Source: Candidatus Zhuqueibacterota bacterium (GTDB lineage: Bacteria > Zhuqueibacterota > Zhuqueibacteria > Zhuqueibacterales > Zhuqueibacteraceae). Taken from it: 43,715 nucleotides of DNA. The stretch lies in NCBI GenBank assembly GCA_022616415.1, contig JAKEEU010000229.1, positions 1-43,715 of the forward strand. Direction: 5' to 3'. Below the pieces are notes generated by a model, which did no database searches, was not told the DNA's origin, and saw only the letters and a list, made by a program, of their open reading frames with translations. Made by a program: the position numbers and the translations under genes. Below, piece after piece: positions 26,215 to 33,594 of this stretch (positions are counted from its first letter, which is position 1; the number at the start of each line of letters is the position of its first letter).

Positions 26215-27036
26215 ATGAAAGCCTTTGTAAAAATTGCTTATTACTTTATCGCGGCGTTGCTGGTGGGCTTTTTTCTCGCGCCGTACCTTTGGCAGCTCGT
26301 CACCTCGCTCAAGCCCAGCGAAGAGCTGGCCAATTTGCCGCCACTGCTGCCCTCGAGATTAGTCTGGCAAAATTACGCCGAGGTTTTCACCGGCCGGCCG
26401 TTCGCCCGAATTATTTTGAACAGCGCGGTGGTGGCAAGCAGCACCACGCTGCTGTGCTTGGCGCTGGGATCGCTGGCCGGATATGCGCTGGCAAAATTGC
26501 CGGTGCGAAGAAAAGGCGTGATTTTGATGATGGTGCTGGCGGTGTCGATGTTTCCGCCGATTGCGACGGTAAGTCCGCTCTATCTCATTATTCGCGGCTT
26601 GGGCTGGCGCGACACTTATTTGGCGCTGATTTTTCCCTACGCCACTTTCGCGCTGCCGCTGGCGATTTGGATTCTCACCAATTTTTTCAAAGAGATTCCG
26701 GATGAGCTGACCGAGGCGGCAGTGATCGATGGCTGCACGCCGTTCCAAATTTTCCGGCGCATTTTCCTGCCGCTCGCCGCACCCGGCGTGTTCACCGCCG
26801 CCATTTTGATTTTCATTTTCGCGTGGAATGAATTTTTGCTGGCGCTGACTTTCACCGCCACGGAAAACTCGCGCACCATTCCGGTTGGCATCGCGCTCTT
26901 TCCCGGCTTGCACGAAATTCCGTGGGCGGAAATCGCCGCCGCCTCGATCATCGTCACCGTGCCGCTGATTTTGATCGTGCTCATTTTCCAGCGCCGGATT
27001 TTGGCTGGTCTCACTGCGGGCGCGGTGAAAGGATAA
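26215..27036 (+). CDS. MalG/UgpE-type sugar ABC transporter permease
   Basis: This 273-residue inner-membrane protein has six predicted helices, the first at IAYYFIAALLVGFFLAPYLW. The EAA loop reads TEAAVIDGCTPFQIFRRIFLP. The family's 'SLKPSEEL' after the first helix and AWNEFLLALTFT before the last ones are present. It should pair with the MalF-like permease at 19593. It begins two bases after the barrel gene and would be read with the lipid-transport genes, which is unusual for an importer subunit. No ATPase of the MalK type is nearby, so a shared one encoded elsewhere is likely. Confidence 0.93.
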   Translation: MKAFVKIAYYFIAALLVGFFLAPYLWQLVTSLKPSEELANLPPLLPSRLVWQNYAEVFTGRPFARIILNSAVVASSTTLLCLALGSLAGYALAKLPVRRKGVILMMVLAVSMFPPIATVSPLYLIIRGLGWRDTYLALIFPYATFALPLAIWILTNFFKEIPDELTEAAVIDGCTPFQIFRRIFLPLAAPGVFTAAILIFIFAWNEFLLALTFTATENSRTIPVGIALFPGLHEIPWAEIAAASIIVTVPLILIVLIFQRRILAGLTAGAVKG

Positions 27037-27060
27037 AGTTTGGCAATTATTCAGCGATTG

Positions 27061-27115
27061 CCCCCCATTGTCGGGGTTAATACTGCAAGTAACCCCGACA
27101 TGGCGGGGTCATCGT
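27061..27115. repeat. intergenic hairpin after the MalG-like gene
   Basis: GTCGGGGTTA (27070-27079) and TAACCCCGAC (27090-27099) are a perfect 10-base stem. The flanks (CCCCCCAT before, ATGGCGGGGT after) extend it to about 18 pairs. No T-run follows, so it is more a REP-like element than a classic terminator. Nearby at 27140-27165 is a further CAAG-rich imperfect palindrome. Confidence 0.65.
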
Positions 27116-27270
27116 GGAACGATCTTGTTAGTATCAAGCACCGTACTTGGCTTGAACAAGATTCTTCCAGAATGACATGTTACTTAGAAGTTTCGATAGA
27201 TGCTTTTAATCGGAGTTAATCATGGAGCCGGAAATCAAGGAAACCGAATCAGAGTCACGCTTTAGAAGAT

Positions 27271-27599
27271 ATGCCAATTTGGTCTATCGTTATCGGCACC
27301 GGAGTTGGGGCGAGTTATTTTTTGGGCTTTCTCGTTTATCATTCATTGGTTCCCAGACCGGTTTCGGAATGTGGTTGGTTCATTCAGCTTATCGATAAAC
27401 ATTACGCGGCAACGATCGGCGTCCCTTTGTCGGCGATCACGGCATTTTGCATTGTGCTGTTGCTGAAAGTTGTCAATACCGGCCCGGTTGAGCTCGAGGC
27501 GCTCGGGTTTAAATTCCGCGGCGCCGCCGGGCCGTCGTGCTGTGGATATTCTGTTTTTTGGCCGTAATTTTTGGCGTGTATCTGCTTTGGAACAAATAA
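27271..27599 (+). CDS. small conserved-type membrane protein, frameshifted near its end
   Basis: From the ATG at 27271 the frame gives helices at IWSIVIGTGVGASYFLGFLV and AATIGVPLSAITAFCIVLLL, then ELEALGFKFRGAAGP and a premature Cys-rich end. If one G is restored near 27530 the reading becomes GPVVLWIFCFLAVIFG, a third helix, then VYLLWNK and a stop at 27597. The sequence GFKFRGAAGP followed by a helix is familiar from small hypothetical membrane proteins, which supports the repair. The protein would then be about 110 residues. A second ATG at 27222 with a ribosome site lies in another frame. Function unknown; it sits just before the MscS gene. Confidence 0.55.
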
Positions 27600-27617
27600 T
27601 CAGGAGGTTGTTGAGTC

Positions 27618-28733
27618 ATGGAAGCTTTGCAAGATATTTCGCAAATCAGTTGGGTGAAATTTGCGATTCCTCTCGGCGTGCTGATCATAACCCTGATCGT
27701 GGGATGGATTGCCAGGCGCTTGGCGTTCAACGCGCTGCGCCGCTGGGCGGGCAGGACGAAAACCCAAGCCGATGATATTCTCATCCAGGCGTTCAGCGGG
27801 CCGTTCATGATTTGGGTGCTGATTTTAGGCTTGCAGTTCGCCACCCAATTTTCCGATTTGTCCGAGCGCGCCACCGGCCTTATCAGCAAAGGCTTGCTCA
27901 TTTTGTGGATCATTTCATTGATCATCGTGGCCTCGCGGCTGGCCGGCGATCTCGTCAAATATTTTGGCGGTGAAATTCAAGAAACGCTGCCGGTGACGAG
28001 CCTGACGCAAAACCTGGCGCGCCTCGCTGTCATCACCATCGGTATTTTGATTTTGCTCAATCAGCTCGGCATTTCCATCACGCCGATTCTCACCGCCCTC
28101 GGCGTGGGCGGCCTCGCTGTGGCGCTGGCGCTGCAAGACACGCTGGCGAATCTGTTTGCGGGATTTTACGTCAGCCTTTCCGGCAACATTCGCCCCGGTG
28201 ATTATATCAAGCTCGACAGCGGTGAAGAAGGCTACGTGACCGACATCTCCTGGCGCAGCACGACGGTGCGGGCCTTGGCTAATAATATGATCATCGTGCC
28301 CAACGCCAAATTGGCGCAGGCGATTGTCACGAATTATTATTTGCCCGAAAAGCGCATGTCGCTGCTCATTCCAATCGGCGTCAGCTACGATAGCGACCCC
28401 GAGCAAATCGAGCGCATTTTGGTCGAAGAAGCGAGCAAGGGCGCGCAGGACATTCCCGGCCTGCTCGCGGAGCCGGCGCCGTTCGTGCGCTTCATTCCCG
28501 GCTTCGGCGATTCGTCGCTCAATTTCACCTTGATTTGTCAAGTGGCAGAATTTGTCGACCAGTATTTCGCGCAGCACGAGCTGCGCAAACGCATCTTCAA
28601 GCGCTTCCGCGCAGAGGGAATCGAAATCCCGTTTCCAATTCGCACTGTCTATCTGCGCGACCATTCAACCAACGGCAAGATAAACGCAGCGAGCGATTAC
28701 GATGAGCCGGCTCTTGCTCGAAAATCTTTCTGA
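27618..28733 (+). CDS. mscS: MscS-family mechanosensitive channel
   Basis: This 371-residue protein has four N-terminal hydrophobic helices, beginning at FAIPLGVLIITLIVGWIA. The pore helix region ALGVGGLAVALALQDTLANL is the Gly/Ala-rich TM3 of MscS. The beta domain follows with GNIRPGDYIKL, GYVTDISWRSTTVRALAN and MIIVPNAKLAQAIVTNY. The C-terminal alpha/beta domain ends with the FPIRTVYL strand seen in this family. Such channels open when membrane tension rises and release solutes after hypo-osmotic shock. An AGGAGG site precedes the ATG. It overlaps the trehalose-phosphatase gene by 32 bases, so solute synthesis and release are encoded together. Confidence 0.93.
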   Translation: MEALQDISQISWVKFAIPLGVLIITLIVGWIARRLAFNALRRWAGRTKTQADDILIQAFSGPFMIWVLILGLQFATQFSDLSERATGLISKGLLILWIISLIIVASRLAGDLVKYFGGEIQETLPVTSLTQNLARLAVITIGILILLNQLGISITPILTALGVGGLAVALALQDTLANLFAGFYVSLSGNIRPGDYIKLDSGEEGYVTDISWRSTTVRALANNMIIVPNAKLAQAIVTNYYLPEKRMSLLIPIGVSYDSDPEQIERILVEEASKGAQDIPGLLAEPAPFVRFIPGFGDSSLNFTLICQVAEFVDQYFAQHELRKRIFKRFRAEGIEIPFPIRTVYLRDHSTNGKINAASDYDEPALARKSF

Positions 28734-29487
28734 AATCAACCGGCAAATCAGCGCCGCGCCGCACATTTTGCTCTTTACGGATTTCGACGGCACGCTCACC
28801 CCGATCGGCGAGCATCCGCACGCGGCGCAATTAGCGCCGGAAACGAAAACGCTGCTGGAGCAGCTTTTTCGGCAGAGCAACATGACTTTAGCCGTCATCA
28901 GCGGCCGCGCTCTCGCTGATATACAAACGCGCGTCGGCATCGAAGGGCTCGTCTACGCCGGCAACCACGGCTTGGAAATTTGCGGTCCCGGATTTCATTT
29001 TATCGATCCGGAGGCCGCGGCCCAGCGCGAAGCATTGCAACAGCTTGCCGAAAAATTGTCCGCGCGCATGCAAGCCATTGCCGGCGCCTGTGTCGAGAAC
29101 AAAGGCCTGACCGTCAGCATTCACTTTCGCCAGGTCGCGGATAAGCTGGTAGATCAAGTCGTGCGCGTCGTGCGCGCCACGGTTACGCCGCGGCATCGCC
29201 AGTGGCAATTGACCGTCGGCAAAATGGTTTACGAGATACGGCCGCGCGTGGATTGGCACAAGGGCGCGGCTTTGCACTGGATCAAGGATCGCGTTGGCAA
29301 GCCCAAAGCCCTCACGATCTATCTCGGCGATGACTTCACCGACGAGGATGCTTTCGCGGCGCTGCCGGATGGCATCACAGTGAAAGTCGGCCACGCCGAA
29401 GAAACCCTGGCCAAATTTTGCGTCGCGAACCCGGCGGAAGTGCAACAATTCTTGCAGTGGCTGCTTGAAAGGAATCATGATGATTGA
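28702..29487 (+). CDS. otsB: trehalose-phosphatase (OtsB-type HAD phosphatase)
   Basis: This 261-residue HAD-IIB phosphatase has the nucleophile motif TDFDGTLTPI (Asp27, Asp29), motif II at AVISGRALADI, GLVYAGNHGLEI in the cap region, a KGLTVSIHFRQV strand, and motif III YLGDDFTDEDAF. VDWHKGAALHWI supplies the Lys. This series is that of trehalose-6-phosphate phosphatases. No OtsA-type synthase is next to it; instead a TreT-type gene follows, which makes trehalose without phosphate. So it may act on trehalose-6-phosphate made elsewhere, or on another sugar phosphate. It starts inside the MscS gene. Confidence 0.88.
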   Translation: MSRLLLENLSEINRQISAAPHILLFTDFDGTLTPIGEHPHAAQLAPETKTLLEQLFRQSNMTLAVISGRALADIQTRVGIEGLVYAGNHGLEICGPGFHFIDPEAAAQREALQQLAEKLSARMQAIAGACVENKGLTVSIHFRQVADKLVDQVVRVVRATVTPRHRQWQLTVGKMVYEIRPRVDWHKGAALHWIKDRVGKPKALTIYLGDDFTDEDAFAALPDGITVKVGHAEETLAKFCVANPAEVQQFLQWLLERNHDD

Positions 29488-30133
29488 GTCGTCCCCATTT
29501 GTTTTTTATACCGAACGCCGTCTGGTCAGCCTTACCGGCCTCAAAGTCAGGAACTTGTCAGAGCTGCTGAGCGCATTGCGGGAAGTGTCCGGCGCGGCGA
29601 TTTTTTATCACACCCACCATCAATATCTTTCGCATCACTTCGAGAAACCAATGTTTTACAATGATTTTGCACTGTGGGTCTCGCACGCGTTGCAAGAAGA
29701 GCGTTTGGCGGAAAAACTGGCGGCGATCGATCTGCTCACGTTTACCACCGTCCGCCAGCTTCGCGAAGCGATCATCACGACGATTGCAAGCTACCTCAGT
29801 GAAAACAACGGACGGTCGCGCGAGTGCCCGCCTGGCGATGAGTTTCACTTCTGCAAATCGATGAGCTTCGTCATGCCCACCGGCATTATGGCGCACGACG
29901 TGCCGGACTTTTTCGCCAAGCTGCCGCATATTACCAACGTTTCACTGTATTTTCATTTTTTCGAGGCGCGTTTGCGTTTGGAGCGGCCGACGAATGATTT
30001 TTCGCGCTGGCTGGCTGATGGCAACCAGGACAAATTGGCCCGGGCGATTGAGAAGCTGGATCCGTATATCATGACGCTGGACGAGCTGAAAAGCGAAATT
30101 ATCAAATTGGGCAAACAGTATCTGGAAGGATGA
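29480..30133 (+). CDS. DUF5752-family protein
   Basis: Starting at the ATG at 29480 gives 217 residues; an ATG three bases earlier is equally possible and AAAGGA lies just upstream. It has no signal peptide or membrane helix. The start ESSPFVFYTERRLVSLTG, the middle AIFYHTHHQYLSHHF with its His cluster, CPPGDEFHFCKSMSFVMPTG and LRLERPTNDFSRWLAD fit the DUF5752 family (PF19027). The biochemical role is not known to me. Members commonly lie between sugar-phosphatase and glycosyltransferase genes, as here. The gene overlaps OtsB by 8 bases and TreT by 4, so all three are coupled. The clustered His residues could bind a metal, but that is a guess. Confidence 0.8.
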   Translation: MIESSPFVFYTERRLVSLTGLKVRNLSELLSALREVSGAAIFYHTHHQYLSHHFEKPMFYNDFALWVSHALQEERLAEKLAAIDLLTFTTVRQLREAIITTIASYLSENNGRSRECPPGDEFHFCKSMSFVMPTGIMAHDVPDFFAKLPHITNVSLYFHFFEARLRLERPTNDFSRWLADGNQDKLARAIEKLDPYIMTLDELKSEIIKLGKQYLEG

Positions 30134-31368
30134 ATTACATGGCCATCGCCCTGAAAGATTACGAGGCCGTTGTCGGCGCCGAGGTTATTGACGAATTGCG
30201 CGTGGTTGCCGGCCGTGTGCGCCACCGGCGTTTGCAAAATATCAATTCAACGCCGGTAGGCGGCGGCGTCGCAGAAATTCTCACACGCATGGTGCCGCTG
30301 CTGCGCGAGCTCGGCATCGAAACGAGCTGGGACGTCATCAAAGGCGATCAGGCGTTTTTCAACGTCACCAAGGCTTTTCATAACGCCCTGCACGGCAAAG
30401 CCGAAGAAATCACCGAGGACATGCTGGACATTTACCGCGCCAACACCGAAATGAACCTGCGTGAGATGAATTTCTCCGGCGACGTGATTCTGATTCACGA
30501 TCCGCAGCCGGCCGGACTCATTTTGCGCAAGCCGGAAATCGGCCGCAAATGGCTCTGGCGCTGCCACATCGACATCTCGTCGCCGGACCCCACTGTATGG
30601 AATTTTCTCAAGCCCTATATCGAGCGATACGACGCTTCGATTTTTTCGATGCCGGATTTCGCGCAGCAGTTGCCGACGCCGCAATTCATGGTGGCGCCGT
30701 CCATCGATCCGTTGAGCGACAAAAATAAAGAGTTGGAAAAAAGTTACATTAATAATGTCTTGGAAAAATATCATCTTGATCCCGAACGTCCGATGATCAC
30801 GCAAATCTCGCGCTTCGACCGCTTGAAGGATCCGCTCGGCGTCATGGCGGCATATCGTATAGTCAAGAAACGCTATGATTGCCAGCTTGTGCTCGCCGGC
30901 GGCGGCGCCTCGGATGATCCCGAAGGCGAAGCGGTGTTGCGCGAAGTGCGGGAAAAAGCCGCTGACGATCCGGACATTCACGTGCTGCTGCTGCCGCCGT
31001 TCAGCGATTTGGAAATCAACGCGCTGGTGCGCGGCTCGACCATCGTCATGCAAAAATCGATCAAAGAAGGCTTCGGATTGACCGTCAGCGAAGCCTTGTG
31101 GAAAAGGAAGCCGGTGATCGGCGGCGCCGTCGGCGGCATCAAGCTCCAAATCATCAACGGCGTCACCGGTTTTCTCGTGCACTCGCCGGAGGGCGCGGCG
31201 CATCGCGCCGTGCAGCTTCTCGCTGACCATAAATTGCGCGAGCGCATGGGCGAAAACGGTTTCTTGCACGTCAAGCAAAACTTCCTCTTGACACGGCACG
31301 TCAAAGATTATATGTTAGTCATGTTGGCGTTGGAGCATCCCGACGAGGATGTGGTGCATTTGGATTAA
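30130..31368 (+). CDS. treT: TreT-like trehalose synthase (GT4 glycosyltransferase)
   Basis: This 412-residue GT-B enzyme begins with LKDYEAVVGAEVIDELR and NINSTPVGGGVAEIL, the N-terminal glycine loop of TreT and trehalose phosphorylase/synthase proteins. DVILIHDPQPAGLIL and WRCHIDISSPDPTVW in the N-terminal half are typical too. ITQISRFDRLKDPLGVMAAY and the E-x7-E-like SIKEGFGLTVSEALWKRKP are the C-terminal donor-binding motifs. TreT joins a nucleotide-diphosphate glucose and glucose to give trehalose, reversibly. The length matches the archaeal enzymes. The sugar importer upstream fits, since TreT genes lie beside trehalose/maltose transporters in Thermococcales. The ATG overlaps the DUF5752 stop. 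Confidence 0.85.
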   Translation: MNYMAIALKDYEAVVGAEVIDELRVVAGRVRHRRLQNINSTPVGGGVAEILTRMVPLLRELGIETSWDVIKGDQAFFNVTKAFHNALHGKAEEITEDMLDIYRANTEMNLREMNFSGDVILIHDPQPAGLILRKPEIGRKWLWRCHIDISSPDPTVWNFLKPYIERYDASIFSMPDFAQQLPTPQFMVAPSIDPLSDKNKELEKSYINNVLEKYHLDPERPMITQISRFDRLKDPLGVMAAYRIVKKRYDCQLVLAGGGASDDPEGEAVLREVREKAADDPDIHVLLLPPFSDLEINALVRGSTIVMQKSIKEGFGLTVSEALWKRKPVIGGAVGGIKLQIINGVTGFLVHSPEGAAHRAVQLLADHKLRERMGENGFLHVKQNFLLTRHVKDYMLVMLALEHPDEDVVHLD

Positions 31369-31414
31369 TCAAATGACAAGAAGCGTGTACCGTTAAAAAT
31401 TATGGTAACGACGC

Positions 31415-31810
31415 ATGAAACAAAATCAACGCCTTAAAATCGGCGCGGCCGTTCTTGCCATTGGGGCGCTCAGTCTGAGCGCCGCTTCGATAGCCATGCT
31501 CGCGCAAGGCCCGGACGTTACCACCCATATCGGCCGTCTTCTCTGCGCGGGCGCCTTGGCGAATTTTTCACTTTCGCTCATCTGGGCGCTCATCGCCATC
31601 TTTCCGTTGCGGCGCGGCGAGAAATGGGCGTTTTGGGCATTCTGCCTGCCGATTCTGTTGTACGGCATCCCGATGTTGATTCTCGACGCCACCAACGTGG
31701 AACCATCGTCGCTCGTCTCCACGCTTGCGCCTCAAGTCCTGGGCTTGTCGATGGCGCTGGTTGGCCTGTTTCTCGTAGCGCCAGGTGTTTTTAGAAAACC
31801 GACGGAGTAG
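31415..31810 (+). CDS. small four-helix membrane protein, unknown function
   Basis: I do not recognise a named family. The 131-residue protein has four hydrophobic helices: AVLAIGALSLSAASIAML, RLLCAGALANFSLSLIWALI, FWAFCLPILLYGIPMLIL and APQVLGLSMALVGLFLVAP. A conserved-looking FPLRRGEKWAFWAF turn joins helices two and three. It starts 46 bases after TreT, and the next gene begins three bases after its stop, so it is paired with the CPBP-like protein. It may be a helper or sensor for that protein. Confidence 0.7.
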   Translation: MKQNQRLKIGAAVLAIGALSLSAASIAMLAQGPDVTTHIGRLLCAGALANFSLSLIWALIAIFPLRRGEKWAFWAFCLPILLYGIPMLILDATNVEPSSLVSTLAPQVLGLSMALVGLFLVAPGVFRKPTE

Positions 31811-31813
31811 AGA

Positions 31814-32542
31814 TTGGCACGATTATTCAAGTCACCCATATCTACACATTGGCAGTCGCTTGCCAAATGGCAAGCTGTTGCGCTTGTCTTCGTGGGGATA
31901 ATCCTCGAGATTCCGGTGCGTTGGATTGTCCGGCCGGATATACCATACATGCTCCCTGTAAATCCGTGGTTCAATCTTCCACTTCGGATTGCCATAGAGG
32001 TCGGATTCGTTTTGGTCATATTGCCGCTGGCGTCGGCGATGAAAATTTCTTACCGCGCGCTTGGCATCCCGCGGCGTCGCTGGACGCGCTGGGAGTGGAT
32101 CGCTTTCGTCGTCGTGGGCGCCATTGAATTGGCTGTCGTCATCTCCATCGCCGGCCACCGATGGCCGAAACTTTTTGCCGCGGGAGTATTTGGCCGTGCA
32201 TTGTTGTGGGTGTTTGCCGAGTTTTTTTTCGGCTTCAATCAGGAGTTTATCTTTCGTGGCGTCATGATGACCGGCCTGCTGCGCCTTACCACGCCCTTAC
32301 AGGCGACACTGCTCAACACATTCCTCTTTCTGATTGGCCCTCTTCACGGTCCAGGCCTCTGGATGCTTGCAGGAAAAAATCCGGTTGCTGCGACTTGGAT
32401 GTTAGCTGGCGTTGTAGCCACCGGTCTGTTCTTTTCCTGGTTGCGCTATCGCAGTGACAACGTCGTCCTTTGCGGCCTGTTGCACGGTTTGGTGAATGGC
32501 TTTCTCAACGGCGCTGCGTTTGCCCGACGTGCTTATCTTTAG
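31814..32542 (+). CDS. CPBP/Abi-type membrane protease-like protein with altered first motif
   Basis: This 242-residue, multi-helix protein starts with TTG at 31814, three bases after the previous stop, with GGAG upstream. It has the CPBP (CAAX protease, bacteriocin-processing/Abi) layout: NQEFIFRGV at 142-150, a His in LIGPLHGPG (His178), and LLHGLVNGF with His224 and Asn228. In active relatives the first motif is EExxxR; here the first Glu is Gln143, while Glu144 and Arg148 remain. The family includes prenyl-protein proteases and immunity proteins. The change may weaken catalysis. No ribosome site other than GGAG supports the unusual start. Confidence 0.7.
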   Translation: MARLFKSPISTHWQSLAKWQAVALVFVGIILEIPVRWIVRPDIPYMLPVNPWFNLPLRIAIEVGFVLVILPLASAMKISYRALGIPRRRWTRWEWIAFVVVGAIELAVVISIAGHRWPKLFAAGVFGRALLWVFAEFFFGFNQEFIFRGVMMTGLLRLTTPLQATLLNTFLFLIGPLHGPGLWMLAGKNPVAATWMLAGVVATGLFFSWLRYRSDNVVLCGLLHGLVNGFLNGAAFARRAYL

Positions 32543-32563
32543 AGTTTTGTATTTCTGCAACGA

Positions 32564-33406
32564 ATGATTCTTATGAATACGTCCACGAAACCTCGCCTGC
32601 TGATTTTTACTGACCTCGACGGCACGCTGCTCGATCACGATACCTACGATTTTGCCCCGGCACTGCCCGCATTGGAGGCGATGCGAGCGGCGCAGGTGCC
32701 GCTGATTTTGTGCTCCTCCAAAACTTTCGCCGAGATGCAATATTGGTGCAAGGCGCTCGATATCAACCATCCCTTCATTTCGGAGAATGGCGGCGCGCTC
32801 TTCGTCCCCAAAGATTATTTCGTAGAACCATTGGGATTTGCCTCGGAACGGGATGGGCATAGCTTGATTCTCACCGGCGTGGCTTATTTCAAGCTGCGCG
32901 CTGCGCTCATCGAGATTGCCGCGCGCACGTATCTGCCGCTGATCGGCTTTGGTGATCTGACCGTCGAGCAAATCGCGGCCCGCACGGGCTTGGAGCTCGA
33001 GCAGGCTCGCCTGGCTAAAATGCGCGATGCGGATGAGCCGTTTTTTATCAACCGTGATTTCGGCGAAGACGAGGTGAAACGCTTGCACGCCGAAGCCTGG
33101 CGCGAAGGCTTGCGCGTGACGCGCGGCGGCAGATTTTTTCATCTCACTGGCAACAGCGATAAAGGGACAGCCGCTCATCAGCTCATCCGGCTTTATCAGG
33201 CTGCTTGGCAGCAGCCCATTCGCACGGTTGGGCTTGGCGACAGCTTGAATGACTTGCCGTTCTTGCAAGCCGTCGACGCGCCAGTTTTGGTGCGCAATAA
33301 AAACGGCGGGGTGGATCAGAGCGTTTTGGTACAGGTCAAAGCGCAAATCACAAGGCAACCTGGCCCGGCGGGATGGAATGAAGCAATTTTAGAAATCTTG
33401 CATTGA
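32564..33406 (+). CDS. mpgP: mannosyl-3-phosphoglycerate phosphatase
   Basis: This 280-residue HAD-IIB phosphatase has nucleophile motif FTDLDGTLLDHDTY (Asp17, Asp19), motif II at LILCSSKTFAEM, the family's HPFISENGGALFVP, and motif III VGLGDSLNDLPFL. The RGGRFFHLTGNSDKG stretch is characteristic of mannosyl-3-phosphoglycerate phosphatases. The enzyme removes the phosphate to give mannosylglycerate, a compatible solute, in the cytoplasm. No synthase for its substrate is visible in the window. It lies between the CPBP-like gene and the antiporter gene, both possible osmotic or ion-stress factors. Met4 (32573) is an alternative start. Confidence 0.88.
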   Translation: MILMNTSTKPRLLIFTDLDGTLLDHDTYDFAPALPALEAMRAAQVPLILCSSKTFAEMQYWCKALDINHPFISENGGALFVPKDYFVEPLGFASERDGHSLILTGVAYFKLRAALIEIAARTYLPLIGFGDLTVEQIAARTGLELEQARLAKMRDADEPFFINRDFGEDEVKRLHAEAWREGLRVTRGGRFFHLTGNSDKGTAAHQLIRLYQAAWQQPIRTVGLGDSLNDLPFLQAVDAPVLVRNKNGGVDQSVLVQVKAQITRQPGPAGWNEAILEILH

Positions 33407-33594
33407 TCTCACATAATCAAGCTTTAATAGTTTTGCCCCAAATTGTTTTGCCTTTTCGGTGCTTGTTTTGGCCTTTTTTTCGCGTATTTAGTGTGTTTCG
33501 TGGGCCATCAGACTGTCTCTGCGTTTTGCGGCTTTGCGAGAATTTTTTTCTTAATTTCACTTGTAACGGCCAATAATTCCAAGGAAAGGAAAGC
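33407..33594. other. intergenic region with degenerate repeats
   Basis: No gene is seen. It contains TTGCCCC, TTGCC and TTTGGCC runs and a TGTTTCGTGGGCC/CTCTGCGTTTTGCGGCTTTGCG stretch that resembles dispersed intergenic motifs of other genomes. The antiporter ribosome site AAGGAAAGGAAAGC ends it. Confidence 0.35.

Noticed and set aside
30247..31299. Minus-strand open frame of 350 codons
   Set aside because: It is antisense to the TreT gene. High GC and codon bias on the coding strand keep the opposite frame open; the product is His/Arg-rich with no motif.
32402..33358. Minus-strand open frame of 318 codons
   Set aside because: It is antisense to the mannosyl-3-phosphoglycerate phosphatase gene, whose catalytic motifs are complete; the antisense product has no domain or signal I can name.
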